This document shows, piece after piece, positions 23,822 through 36,957 of a DNA stretch of 64,000 nt (the stretch's first letter is position 1; each line of letters opens with the position of its first letter). Source of the stretch: Perca fluviatilis (taxonomy: Eukaryota; Chordata; Actinopteri; Perciformes; Percidae); assembly GCF_010015445.1 (NCBI RefSeq), contig NC_053127.1:8760276-8824275 (forward strand), in the 5' to 3' direction. The position numbers and the translations under genes were made by a program. The notes under the pieces are model-generated. The model had not been told where the DNA came from. It saw nothing but the letters and a program-made list of their open reading frames with translations, and searched no databases.

Positions 23822-24931
23822 ATGGTTCTACCTTTACAGCTTTTAATTAGACTATTTTAATAATCTTCATTTATTTGGAATGATTTTGAGGATTAAACTG
23901 GCAGTTTGACAAAATAAGTAATGAAGAATGAATTATTTCAGGCTCAGTAAAAATATAAGCAGTGAGTGTTATAAAGACTTATTTCATTCAGACGTACCAG
24001 AAATACTGTAGGCTACGATCACCGGAGACCTCCGTTGACCGCAGCGGTAGGTTCAGCTTTGAATGTCGGCGTGTGATTGGTAGGCGGTCGGCGAATCCTA
24101 CGTTTCCAATTGGTAGTCTGAAGTCAAACGGAGCGATTTAATTGGGGGAGTCTGCGGTCAGTCGACGAATCAGAACGCATAACTGAACGTACACTTTGCA
24201 CAACGGTAGACTCAGCCTGTGCTTTTATTTAAAATCCAAAACAAAACAAAGCAACAGAACTACAGTGGCACACAGAGTTCCTTTCAAAACAATCCTTTGG
24301 AGAGGTAGTGTCGCCTTACAGCTGAGCTGAAACTACTTTTTACTCAACTCTTTCTCTTAAGTAGAGCCGTATTTTGTTGGGGAAGGAGTACATTTACTTT
24401 CCCTCACATGTTTCTGTCAAATAAATATATTTTTTTATCAGTTAGCTATATTCCAGCTATCAGATGTGCTGTCTGTGATCAGGAGATGCAAATGCATTTT
24501 GTCTCTTGCACAAAACAATTTTAATTACTAAATGTTGCATTACGTGTTGCCTAAATTGCATGGCAAAAGATTGACTGCATGTGTAGTGTTTCCTTGCACT
24601 CGAGGACACTTTAAATTGACCAAGAAGTAATTTCTGTACTCTTTGAATTGACTAAGAGGTTTGCAGTCCCTGCACTTGTGACATTCTGCAGCATCTATCA
24701 TAGATCACATGTGAATTAAAGATGATTTCTCAAACGTATGACTAAATACGTCCTGTTTTAAAAATGATCTGTGGGTTGTTGATCTAAAACTAAAATGTCT
24801 TGTTGTGTTACAGTGAAGGTGGTCCTTTTGAGATAGCTATGGGGAGTGGAAAACACTGCTTTCATTGTAGTGTTTTTATTATTTGTAATATTCTTACTTA
24901 ATAGTAGAAATATTGTCAGTAATTTTTCCTG

Positions 24932-25122
24932 TTATTTTTCAAAAAGTTATTTTTCAAAGTTATTTTTCAAAAAGTTATTTTTCAAAGTTATTTTTCAAAA
25001 AGTTATTTTTCAAAGTTATTTTTCAAAAAGTTATTTTTCAAAGTAATTTTTCAAAAAGTTATTTTTCAAAGTTATTTTTCAAAAAGTTATTTTTCAAAGT
25101 AATTTTTCAAAAAGTTATTTTT
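24932..25122 (+). repeat. 28-bp AT-rich minisatellite, unit 2 (expanded)
   Basis: Same array as in unit 1 with about twice as many periods (roughly seven), including variants with AAAGTAATTTTTC. Confidence 0.9.
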
Positions 25123-25148
25123 ATTCGCGATCTTACGTTGAAAAACAA

Positions 25149-25217
25149 CACTACCCACAATGCTAAGCGTTGCAACGACGTCATTGTTTGGTTCAAGAAG
25201 CTGTTGCCATGGAAATG
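25149..25217 (+). promoter_or_regulatory. Candidate promoter of the unit gene, unit 2
   Basis: Same cluster as in unit 1. Here the first word reads ACTACCCACAATGC, closer to the ZNF143-type consensus than the unit-1 version (CAATCC). The X-box-like word is at 25203-25216. Confidence 0.4.
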
Positions 25218-26282
25218 TTTACAGTTCCATGTACCGTGAACGGCGAGAGCGAGCAACTACAATAGAAGTCTATGATAGTTTCAAAATGTTTTTTTTAGCG
25301 CCGAATCCATTATCACTGACCACCACCAAGATAAAAGAAAACGAATCGCGGCACGAAACGACCAAAGGGGGGAGCCGAGAAAAAGAGAGAGAAAACAAAG
25401 CTTCTGGTGAAAAATATGCTAAATTAATTGATTTATTTTCCAAACAAAAAGACTGTGTTGCTTCAGCTAATATTAACTTTAGCAGCTGCATATTTTGGTG
25501 AACTGTAGCCGTGCATTGCTCTTTCCGTGTTTTTGTGGAGCTGTTGTATTATGTAGCTAGCTAGCTAGCTAGCCACTGTGCTTTAACGTCGAGCCGTTGT
25601 ATTTGTGCTGGCTGTGCCTTTAGTGGAGCGTATCATGTCGTAGCACCCCCACCTAGTGGTCTGCAGATGCTTTAAGATGTTAAACTGTTGTCGGCACATT
25701 TTTTCTTTCTATGTTGGTTTTTTTTTTGGTATGTTTTATGACATTTGTGTGACGTTGGTGCATAGAAATAAAATGGCATGATGGCAGTTTATACCTTAAC
25801 ATGAATGGAAATGGCCTTTCTATCCATTTTTATTTCTATGGGTTGGTGTGGTTTGAAAATAGGGCCTGTGTGTTGCAAATGCCTGTAGCCTACTAGTTGC
25901 AGCTATAGTATGTCAATGGATATATGTACTGTTTATGTGTCTGACATACATTCATACTTGATTGATTTATTTGAAAGTACATTATACTGTAGTCTGAAGT
26001 CTATATAATATAAGTATTATTATTACTATTATTCTAAGTGATATTTGTGGCAGACCTTTTTAATTTTTTTTATCAAGCACAGTGCAATAATGATGTGTGA
26101 CCAGATACATTTTTCTCAGTTTATTTAAGTTCAGTTAGAAGGTTTAGTTAAGTGAAATAACTTGCTTAGTGTGCTGCTTGAAACAATAATGTGATTATCA
26201 GTGAAGTAATTGCTGTGTGTGTTTGTGTGTTTGTACTTGCAGTTTCACAAACGCCAGTATACAACGAAAAATCATTGAGAAA

Positions 26283-28307
26283 ATGTTTAGCTCCATTTTT
26301 GGACAAAACTTCTTTACAAGACATCGGTCTTCAGGAGATATGGACTCTTCTTCGAAGAAGTCCAAACGGGCGTGAGAGACCTTCGTCTCCTGAAGACCTC
26401 AACCCTCCCACCATCTTGAGGGAGCACGGACGGGGGTGAGAGACCTTCGTCTAGTGGAGGCACCAACCCTTCTACCATCATGAAGGGCACAGGGAGAGGT
26501 GAGGGCCCTTTGTCTTGTGCAGAAAACCAGCCCTCTATCACCAGGCAGCAAGAACGAAGGGATGTGTACTCTTTGTTCATCGTGGGCACCAAACCTTCTG
26601 CCATCATGAAGGAGAGCAGGCAAAGGGGCGAGAGCTCTTTGTCTTCCTCTTCTGAAGATGATGAGCCTTCTCCCACCAGGCAGCGAGTACGAAGGTTTGA
26701 GAGCCCTTCTTCTTCATCCTCCAAAGACAAGCAGCCTTCTACTCCAAGGCGGAAGCAAGCATGGAGGGGTGAGAGCCCTTCATCGTCATCTTCTGAAGAT
26801 GACCAGCGTTGTACCACCAGGCTGCGAGTACGAAGGTTTGAGAGCCCTTCCTTTTTATCCTCTGAAGGCAAGCAGCCTACTACTCGGAAGCGGCAGCAAG
26901 CATGGAGGGGTGAGAGCCCTTCGTCGTCATCTTCTGAGGATGACCAGCGTTCTACCTTAAGGCTGCAAGTACGAAGGGATGTGAGCTCTCTGTTCATCGT
27001 GGGCACCAAACCTTCTGCCATCATGAAGGAGAGCAGGCAAAGGGAAGAGAGCTCTTTGTCTTCCTCTTCTGAAGAGGATGAGCCTTCTACCACCAGGCAG
27101 CGAGTACGAAGGTTTGAGAGCCCGTCCTCTTCATCCTCCGAAGACAAGCACCCTACTACTCCAAGGCGGCAGCAAGCATGGAGAGGTGAGAGCTCTTCGT
27201 CGTCATCTTCTGAAGATGACCAGCGTTGTACCACCAGGCTGCGAGTACGAAGGGATGTGAGCTCTTTGTTCTTCGTAGGCACAAACATGAAGGAGCGCAG
27301 GCGAAAGGGTGAGAGCCCTTTGTCTTGTGCAGAAAACACGCCCTCTACCACCAGTGCAAGAAAGGAGACGGAGATCATTGAAAGAGAAAAGCAGCATTTG
27401 GAGGAGGAGGGTTTAAAAAGAGAAAGAGAGAGGTGTGAAAAGATGAAGAGAAAGAACCAGGAGAAGGAGAGGAAAATGTTTAGTCCGCGTTCAAGAATGT
27501 ACATTTGGTGGCTCAGTTGCAAGATAGACAACATTGCCAGGGACATCCAATCGACCTTTGTGGATGAGCGCTACCTCCTGCGTCATGGTAAGAAAGTAAA
27601 CTTACATTTTGTCACATAAAATGTCATACAGGTATATGTATAGCCTCCTTTTAGATCACAGTAGATCAGTGGTGGAACAAGTATTCAATTTCTTCACTGG
27701 TAAAAGTTCCAACACCACTATGTAAAAAAAAACAACAACTCCATTACAAGTAAAAGTCCTTGATTTAAAGTCCTAAAAGTGAAATTATCATTCACTAAAT
27801 TCATTGAAAGTAAGTAAAAGTAGTCGGAAAACCAGCCCATGTGACTAATACATGCTAATTACATTACATTGAACCATTACAATGAAACACACAAGGTGTG
27901 TTAATTAGAGGTGTTAGCTAAGATAGCTCTTATCTCACTTATGGCGCCAGGCCAACATGTATTCTTAACAACTTACAACAAAACAAATCTGTTGACTATT
28001 TCCTTTTGGGACGGGTGCGAGTGTACAGCTGGACTCTAGACTTAACCTTTCATATGCTTTTGGTTACAGATCCCCTCAGAAATCCAGAGAAAATGGCAGA
28101 AAAAGAACGGCTGCTTGACCGAGGAGGGAGCTGGTCGGTGTACAAACGCCGAACAAGAATTTAAGGTGGAGAGGGAAGTGAGGAAGCAAAGACTGAAGGT
28201 AGAGAGGAAGGAAATAAATGCGAAGAAGATGGAGAATATCTCTGAGTTATGGAGCAACTCAGAATACCCAGCTCTGTTAAATTTTCTACTGGACCAATGC
28301 CAATCAG
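26283..28307 (+). pseudogene. Unit-2 copy of the Ser/Arg-rich gene, frame broken
   Basis: The same two exons (26243-27587 and 28070-28307) with the same splice sites. A two-base loss near 26367 turns the frame into an early TGA after SKRA. Further small losses near 26434 and 26487 follow, after which the original frame is open from 26480 to the donor. Exon B has extra small indels around 28125-28152. Nearly all changes are losses or gains inside short A or G runs, so true pseudogenisation and consensus error are both possible. Apart from these, the copy is almost identical to unit 1. Confidence 0.6.
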
Positions 28308-28871
28308 GTCACATATATATATAAATTAAGATAAAAGTAGAGCAATCAGAAAAATGGCACCAAATAGAGAGAGGTAATTGAGGGAGACGGCAAACATTTC
28401 AGATTTGACAAAATAGAAGTAAAGAAAAGTAAAATATTTTTTTAAACATTAGCAACCACCATCAAATATCCTTGTAACCACATGATAACACCCTAGATGT
28501 TGGCTTTAATTTAGTTATACAGTCAAAGAGCATTGTGCCAATAACAGTGTCCTAACTTAGCGCCACCTGACCCAATCTAATTCATCCTAACCTAGGCTAA
28601 TTTAACCAAGGTTAGCCCAACACCTATCCTAATTTAGCTTTGGTTAGGCTCTGGCAGAGACCTTAGGGTTAGGGTTAGACCCTAAAGACAGTAGAAAGAA
28701 GAAAGTAAGGCAAGAATAGGTTGAAAATAGTAAAAAACTTATAAAAAAACCAGTAGAAAGAAGGAAGGCAACACTAGGGGCGACAAAAGTGAAAAATTCA
28801 AATAGCCTAAGTGACAAACTTTGTAAATTAGCAGAATAAAACTTTGAAAAAAGAGACAAAAACTTTGAAGA

Positions 28872-29058
28872 AGGGCTCCCGGTTAGCTCAGTTGGTAGAG
28901 CGGCGCATATATAGAGGTTTACTCCTCGAGCGCAGCAGGTCTGGGTTTGACTCCGACCTGTGGCCCTTTGCTGCATGTCATTCTCCCCTTTCATGTCTTC
29001 AGCTGTCCTGTAGAAATAAAGGCTGAAAATGGCCAAAAAAAATCATCTTTAAAAAAAT
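28872..29058 (+). mobile_element. tRNA-derived SINE, unit 2
   Basis: The same insertion as in unit 1 with the same 11-base target duplication (28861-28871 and 29059-29069). It therefore pre-dates the triplication. Confidence 0.85.
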
Positions 29059-29377
29059 AACTTTGAAGATAAAAAGACAGTAGAAAAAAGTAAGGAAGAA
29101 AGGCAAGAATAGGTCAGAACGAGCGACAAAACCTTCCAAAAAAAAAAAAAAAGGTGACAAACTTCAGAAACAGCAACAAAATCTTTTAAAAAGCGACAAA
29201 CTTGGAAAAAAAGACAGTAGAAGTAAGTACAGTCTTAAAACCGAAAAACATTTCAAAAAATGTCACGTACCCCTGCAATTCTCCAAAATCCCCTAGGGGT
29301 ACAGCAGTACCCCATTTGAGAAACACTGGATTAGATCAATGGCTCACAGGTGGAGTGGGTCCTGAGTCCCGAGGAGA

Positions 29378-29945
29378 CTTAATAATAGATTTAATAATAG
29401 ATTTTATTTGTAATGCACTTTACATTTGGAGTAAAACTCAAAGTGCTACAGTTAAAATCGTAAAAGCACGGTAAAAACATCAATATAAAATACAAATAGA
29501 CTTGCAGGGTTAATTAAAACTCATAAGTTCTGCTAAATAGAAATGTTTTTAGTCGTTTTTTTAAAAGTCTCAATAGTTTGAGGTGCCCTCCGATGGTCGA
29601 GTAAGGCATTCCAGATCGGAGGAGCAGCAGAACAGAAAGCCCGATGCTACGGTGCTGAGCTTAGTCCTGGGGAGGAGGAGGCGGTCTGAGTTTGTTGAAC
29701 TGAGGGAATCGAGTTGTAGTTAGAGAGGTGAGTAGTTCTTTCAGATGGGGGGGGGGGAGGCATTTCCATAGATGCACTGGTGGGTAAGGATTATATTTAA
29801 TCGTGGCAGAACCAGTTTTTCAGCCTCTAATAAGGTGAGTACCCCCAGGGGCGCTACAGGAGCCTCTGTTCCAGTCCCCCTGCTGCTCAGTGCTCCTTTG
29901 TTTGGTTTGTGCTTCATGATGAAGATGAGAACAAAGCAGCCGAAC
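29378..29945 (-). mobile_element. L2-like LINE 3' fragment, unit 2
   Basis: Same fragment as in unit 1, with additional small indels, including a longer G run near 29747. Confidence 0.65.
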
Positions 29946-30252
29946 CCATTTTAACATTTCATTGCATTGATTCAGATGTAGATTGTATTCATCTTTTGTT
30001 TAGAAGTTTTTTTTATCATAAGGAGCTTTCTATACTTACATTTTAACTTAAAGTAGCAATACCACAGTGTAAAAAATTTTCCCATTAGAAGTAAAATGAT
30101 TCATTATAAACAAAATTGACAATATATGATACCTTATGAAAGTGAATTATTATTGCAGATGGTGAGTAAGCAGCATTGTATTGTTGTAGCTAGTCGACAG
30201 GTAGCTCATGTCACACCCCGGCCCGGCATGACTTCTGCACGGTGACAGTCTG

Positions 30253-30533
<281 letters not shown>

Positions 30534-30631
30534 TGTTTTGGTTTATTTCTTCATTTTGTTATGCCTGCTGTGTGTTTGGTGTGTTTTTTCTCTGTCTGTC
30601 TGTGTTTCTGTTCCCCCTACATGTTCCACAG

Positions 30632-30736
30632 AGTGAAGACACCCCCCTGTTGATTCTCCCCACACCAGGTACCGATTCCAATCAGCGCCCTGCTACTCAT
30701 CCCGGCTCCATCATCTGCCTTCAGATGCCAGTCTGA
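30632..30736 (+). other. Candidate last coding exon of the unit gene, unit 2
   Basis: Same region as 20389-20496. It has three fewer C in the C run plus a one-base loss and a nearby one-base gain, so the frame returns to SIICLQMPV and the same TGA. Confidence 0.3.
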
Positions 30737-30969
30737 CGTTCCTCTCCCTGCTGGATTGTTGCTGACCACTGAGTATGCTTTTTCACCAGCCTTCGAGATG
30801 TGGATCTGGTCTAGTTTCTTGTTGTTGTACTTCCCTGTCTGCTCCGCTCCCTGACGGGACTAACTGGAAGGTCTCTGTTCTCAGAATCACCCCCCTTCAG
30901 AGTCCTCTGCTGCAATCGCCACGCCACGCACTGGAACAGCAAGTCTGCAGACCCAATGAGGAACACAGC

Positions 30970-31988
30970 CCAGCACCCCCCTCTGCCAGTCCAGCCATCT
31001 TCAGACCCAGCACCCCCTCTGCCAGCCAGCTCGACCCAGCACCCCCATCTGCCAGTCCAGCCATCTTCAGACCCAGCACCCCCCACTGCCAGTCCAGCCA
31101 TCTTCAGACCCAGCACCCCCACTGCCAGTCCAGCCATCTTCAGACCCAGCACCCCCACTGCCAGTCCAGCCATCTTCAGACCCAGCACCCCCCACTGCCA
31201 GTCCAGACATCTTCGGACCCAGCACCCCTCTGCCAGTCCAGCCATCTTCAGACCCAGCACCCCCACTGGTCCAGCCATCTTCAGACCCAGCACCCCCACT
31301 GCCAGTCCAGCCATCTTCAGACCCAGCACCCCCACTGCCAGTCCAGCCATCTTCAGACCCAGCACCCCCACTGCCAGTCCAGCCATCTTCAGACCCAGCA
31401 CCCCCACTGCCAGTCCAGCCATCTTCAGACCCAGCACCCCCACTGCCAGTCCAGCCATCTTCAGACCCAGCACCCCCACTGCCAGTCCAGACATCTTCGG
31501 ACCCAGCACCCCCATCTGCCAGTCCAGCCATCTTCAGACCCAGCACCCCCCACTGCCAGTCCAGCCATCTTCAGACCCAGCACCCCCATCTGCCAGTCCA
31601 GCCATCTTCAGACCCAGCACCCCCATCTGCCAGTCCAGCCATCTTCAGACCCAGCACCCCCACTGCCAGTCCAGCCATCTTCAGACCCAGCACCCCCACT
31701 GCCAGTCCAGCCATCTTCAGACCCAGCACCCCCACTGCCAGTCCAGCCATCTTCAGACCCAGCACCCCCACTGCCAGTCCAGACATCTTCGGACCCAGCA
31801 CCCCCACTGCCAGTCCAGACATCTTCAGACCCAGCACCCCCACTGCCAGTCCAGACATCTTCGGACCCAGCACCCCCACTGCCAGTCCAGCCATCTTCAG
31901 ACCCAGCACCCCCCGCCAGTCCAGCCATCTTCGGACCCAGCACCCCACCAGTCCAGCCATCTTCGACCCACCACCCCCTCTGCCAGCC
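30970..31988 (+). repeat. 36-bp minisatellite, unit 2 (about 28 copies)
   Basis: Same period as in unit 1, more than twice as long; AATAAA at 32004-32009. Length variants of one to several bases shift the frame repeatedly, which argues against coding. Confidence 0.9.
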
Positions 31989-33076
31989 CACACCCACAGC
32001 TTCAATAAAATCAGATTTCTTTACCACCTACTCCTAAAAAGTATGTTTTTCCTCAAATTTGGAGAGAAGCTGCATCTGCTTTATCATGGATAGAAAATGA
32101 TGTATGAAGGAGAAGAAGATAAAGAGGTAATTAGTCCTGACATCATCCTTAAAGCCGTCCAGGTTCTTTATCATCCACCCAGTTTGGCCATGACTCATCT
32201 ATAGAGACAGACCAGTGTTTTATTCAAAGAAACGTGACAAAAATTCAGTTTCTAAGTTAACTGCAACTTTTTTGAAGTAACTATACCAACAACTGGGAAT
32301 TGTATTCTGTTTTTGGGACACTAAATATAAATAAGGTCCCTTTGGGAGCTCAGTAGTGAATATGGGACAAAATAAACATCTGGAAAATCTTCAAGAAGAT
32401 ATCTGAAGCAGATGATGGTGGAACAAAAGCAAGAAACAAAAATCAACATTAAACAAATATTAAAGTGATAATCCAAAGATGTTGTTTTGTTGTGCATTTT
32501 GGCCACCATGTGGTCACATCATTATTTGGTTCATGCTCAGTGTTTTTACAGATAAATATGATTCTTCTTCTGTGTTTGTACTGAGTTGCATCCAGTTTAC
32601 TCATATAAATAACAGTAGCAATGAAGCTGAATCACCTCAGAATTAAATATTAAAGTATAAGCAGCATTGTAATGTTGTAGCTAGATGGAACAAATGCTAA
32701 TGAGTTATTTTTGGTAGTTTAATCAATATTAATGCATCATATTTCATAAAAATGTAATGTCATTTGTATGTGAAACATTAAAGGCCACACTGGTGTTTTC
32801 ACTATAATTGACATCTCCCTCATCGTTCTGTTGGAAACTTAGCCAGTTATTTTTAGTGCGTAAAGTCTGGTGATGTCAATGAATTTTAAAGCATAGCTCC
32901 ATTCAACTTTGCACACAAAATGTGAGATTAGCTTCTAAAATATGATGTATTACAGAATATAACAATTAGTCAATTAATCAATGCAACTGATTCACAGAAA
33001 ATGAATTGGCAACTATTTTGATAGTTGTTGAAGTCATTTATTAGGCATAAATGCCATGTCAACATGTCATGGTTCT

Positions 33077-34608
33077 CAGTGGTTAAACTGGCTTTTGTAG
33101 GGAGGGGGAGCCCTTATTTACGGGAAATGACGTTATTCAAAATCGCGCCTTTTGAATAACGTCATGTGTTTTTACACCAAAGGGGCTCTTTTTCCAGTAA
33201 TAATGTGTAAGGTTGGGCTGATTAGTTATTCAAACAAAGAGAAATACTTTACAATTCACTTACTTTATTTTTTTTTTTTTACATTTTATACGCTAATTTT
33301 AACAGGCATGCAACGGATTTCACCCTCAGAAAATGTATGAAATCGAACATGTTTGAAAATATTGGTTGGCAAATATGTGAACATCTTTTTAAACCAGAAA
33401 ATTATTTTGATTTAAGAGAATCAGAAACCACTATTATAGCCTTTTTAACAGTGATTGGCTGCCCAGCTTGTTAATAGCCAGTGTATGTTCATTTTAGCTT
33501 CCAGTTTGTTAGATGGCACCAACATTTGGTCTAATCATAACTGGCCTGGCAACCCAAAGGCCAAGGTTTTGCTTCCAGATTTGTGTGCTGACTTATGATG
33601 GGTGGGGGGGGGTAGCATTTAACATTTTTATGCACCTATTTCTGAATAAATATGCCAGAAATATCTTTACGTAAAGGGAAACATTACAATCCAAATATAA
33701 AAACATAATGGAAAATATTGCAGGGATTACAGGCATTCTGTATTGCTTTCATCTATTTATTCTCCTTTAGATCGACTTTTCTAATTATATCTGAGTCAGC
33801 ACACATGTAGCCTAGCACACATGTAGCCTAGCATCATTTATTCCTCCCTCCTCTTTTGCATCTTTTGTTAGGGAAGTAACCTCCGTAAATGTGCATATAT
33901 GCACATTTACTCAAGTCATAGATGACAATTATTCACCTCAGTGATACATTATTTATTTCATTTATTAATAAACCCCTGGACTGTAATATTTCAGATGTTT
34001 GAGCAAGATTTCTGTTCATGTCCAAAACTTGTCCAAAACTTGCACATTCAAAATATAACTCCTCCCATCTGTGTTCTCTGAGATTTGGAGGAGTCGTGAT
34101 ATTTTGTGAAAAATAAAGTTATAATAGGCTATTAGCCTACAAGAATAAAGTCACTATATTTCAGAAAATAATCTACCTGCACCGTAGTCTGCTGTGCATT
34201 ACTTGATTGCTCTGCTGATGGTAGATCTCAGACCTTCTGACCGACACAGAGTCCCGTTTGAGACGTTTAGGGGCTGTACGCTGCTCTACATCGGAGGTGG
34301 AAACCCGAAACTTATGACAGAAATGCACGGAGCACAAACGCGACACATCTGCCGCAGCATGTCGCCAGCGGAGGCGCGTCCATAAACCTGAAGCTGCACA
34401 TCTTTTTACTAAGCGACGTCCAGTTTCATTCTTGTCAGTCAACTTTTCAAAATACATTGGGGCTACACTCAAAGATTCGGGCCGTGAAGCCCCCGCAAAA
34501 TGTTTGATGCTGAAGCAGACGGAGCTGAGCTCCGGCAGGTGTTTGTGGACCTGAGGAGGCGGAGCTGCGCTCCGGTGCGCTCCGGCCCAATTTAACCTAT
34601 TATTTCAC
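33077..34608 (-). mobile_element. TIR element, unit 2 (right end altered)
   Basis: Same element and same left target site (ATGGTTCT at 33069-33076). At the right end the sequence after AATTTAACCT changes to ATTATTTCAC before ATGGTAC, so the terminal bases and the right duplication are damaged. The minus strand again reads a WRHAAADVSRLCSVHF piece. Confidence 0.8.
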
Positions 34609-35717
34609 ATGGTACTTTTACAGCTTTTAATTAGACTATTTTAATAATCTTCATTTATTTGGAATGATTTTGAGGATTAAACTGGCAGTTTGACAAAATA
34701 AGTAATGAAGAATGAATTATTTCAGGCTCAGTAAAAATATAAGCAGTGAGTGTTATAAAGACTTATTTCATTCAGACGTACCAGAAATACTGTAGGCTAC
34801 GATCACCGGAGACCTCCGTTGACCGCAGCGGTAGGTTCAGCTTTGAATGTCGGCGTGTGATTGGTAGGCGGTCGGCGAATCCTACGTTTCCAATTGGTAG
34901 TCTGAAGTCAAACGGAGCGATTTAATTGGGGGAGTCTGCGGTCAGTCGACGAATCAGAACGCATAACTGAACGTACACTTTGCACAACGGTAGACTCAGC
35001 CTGTGCTTTTATTTAAAATCCAAAACAAAACAAAGCAACAGAACTACAGTGGCACACAGAGTTCCTTTCAAAACAATCCTTTGGAGAGGTAAGTCGCACT
35101 TTACAGCTGAGCTGAAACTACTTTTTTACTCAACTCTTTCTCTTAAGTAGAGCCGTATTTTGTTGGGGGAAGGAGTACATTTACTTTCCTCACATGTTTC
35201 TGTCAAATAAATATATTTTTTTTATCAGTTAGCTATATTCCAGCTATCAGATGTGCTGTCTGTGATCAGGAGATGCAAATGCATTTTGTCTCTTGCACAA
35301 AACAATTTTAATTACTAAATGTTGCATTACGTGTTGCCTAAATTGCATGGCAAAAGATTGACTGCATGTGTAGTGTTTCCTTGCACTCGAGGACACTTTA
35401 AATTGACCAAGAAGTAATTTCTGTACTCTTTGAATTGACTAAGAGGTTTGCAGTCCCTGCACTTGTGACATTCTGCAGCATCTATCATAGATCACATGTG
35501 AATTAAAGATGATTTCTCAAACGTATAAACCGAAATACCGGTTTAGAAATTATCTGTGGGTTGTTGATCTAAAACTAAAATGTCTTGTTGTGTTACAGTG
35601 AAGGTGGGTTCTTTGAGATAGCTGCTAGTTAGCTAGAAAAACACTGCTTTCATTGTAGTGTTTATTATTGTAATGTATATTCTTACTTAATAGTAGAAAT
35701 ATTGTCAGTAATTTTTC

Positions 35718-35910
35718 CTGTTATTTTTCAAAAAGTTATTTTTCAAAGTTATTTTTCAAAAGTTATTTTTCAAAGTTATTTTTCAAAAGTTATTTTCAAA
35801 GTTATTTTCAAAAAGTTATTTTTCAAAGTAATTTTTCAAAAAGTTATTTTTCAAAGTTATTTTCTAAAAAGTTATTTTTCAAAGTAATCTTTTCAAAAAG
35901 TTATTTTTAT
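35718..35910 (+). repeat. 28-bp AT-rich minisatellite, unit 3
   Basis: Roughly six periods, with more one-base length differences than in units 1 and 2. Confidence 0.85.
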
Positions 35911-35936
35911 TCTGCGATCTTGACGTGGAAAAACAA

Positions 35937-36004
35937 CACTACCCACAATCCTAAGCGTTGCAACGACGGATTGTTTGTTTGGTTCAGCTGTTGCCATGGA
36001 AATG
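35937..36004 (+). promoter_or_regulatory. Candidate promoter of the unit gene, unit 3 (CRE-like word altered)
   Basis: ACTACCCACAATCC and GTTGCCATGGAAAT are retained, but the CGACGTCAT word seen in units 1 and 2 reads CGACGGATTG here. The change lies at the beginning of the indel-rich block, so it could be consensus error. Confidence 0.3.
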
Positions 36005-36957
36005 TTTACAGTTCCATGTAACGTGAAACGGCGAGCCGAAGCAACTACAATAGAAGTCTATGATAGTTTCAAAATGTTTTTTTGGCGCCGAATCCATTAT
36101 CACTGACCACCACCAAGATAAAGAAAACGAATCGCGGCACGAAACGACCAAAGGGGGAGCCGAGAAAAGAGAGAGAAACAAAGCTTCTGGTGAAAAATAT
36201 GCTAAAATTAATTGATTTATTTTCCAAAAAAAAGACTGTGTTGCTTCAGCTAATATTAACTTTAGCAGCTGCATATTTTGGTGAACTGTAGCCGCATTGC
36301 TCTTCCGTGGTTTTTGTGGAGCTGTTGTATTATGTAGCTGCTAGCTAGCTAGCCACTGTGCTTTAACGTCGAGCCGTTGTATTGGTGCTGGCTGTGCCTT
36401 TAGTGGAGCGTATCATGTCGTAGCACCCCCACCTAGTGGTCTGCAGATGCTTTAAGATGTTAAACTGTTGTCGGCACATTTTTTCTTTCTATGTTGTTTT
36501 TTTTGGGTATGTTTTATGACATTTGTGTGACGTTGGTGCAGAAATAAAATGGCATGATGGCAGTTTATACCTTATCAAATGAATGAAAATGGCCTTTCTA
36601 TCCATTTTTATTTCTATGGGTTGGTGTGATTTTAGGAAGGCCTGTGTGTTGCAAATGCCTGTAGGCCATTTAGCTATAGTATGTCAATGGATATATGTAC
36701 TGTTTATGTGTCTGACATACATTCAACTTGATTGATTTATTTGAAAGTACATTATACTGTAGTCTGAAGTCTATATAATATAAGTATTATTATTACTATT
36801 ATTCTAAGTGATATTTGTGGCAGCATTTTTTAATTTTTTTAAAAAATTTTTTTTTTAAATAAAAAAATTTTGTTTTTCACAATGCACAATTATTTTTATT
36901 TAAAAATTTCTTAATTATTTTTTTTTCGCCAGTATACAACGAAAAACATTGAGAAAA

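Larger units (their letters stand above)
13934..23917 (+). repeat. Tandem segmental duplication, unit 1 (9,984 bp)
   Basis: First of three direct copies. The unit begins at GTAATGAAGAATGAATTATT and ends at GCAGTTTGACAAAATAA; the same start recurs at 23918 and 34702. Order inside: unique flank, 28-bp minisatellite, candidate promoter, Ser/Arg-rich exon, coiled-coil exon, SINE, hAT end, L2 fragment, GT tract, 36-bp minisatellite with AATAAA, low-complexity AT-rich stretch, TIR element. This is the copy whose long reading frame is intact. Confidence 0.95.

Noticed and set aside
23542..23850. 102-codon plus-strand frame at the right end of the TIR element
   Set aside because: Composition reflects GC-rich subterminal repeats (CTCCGG); it runs through the element border into unit DNA.
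30775..32037. 420-codon proline/serine-rich frame in unit 2 (and 317 codons in unit 3)
   Set aside because: Produced by the 36-bp minisatellite, which is open in several frames; one-base variants shift the frame between periods.
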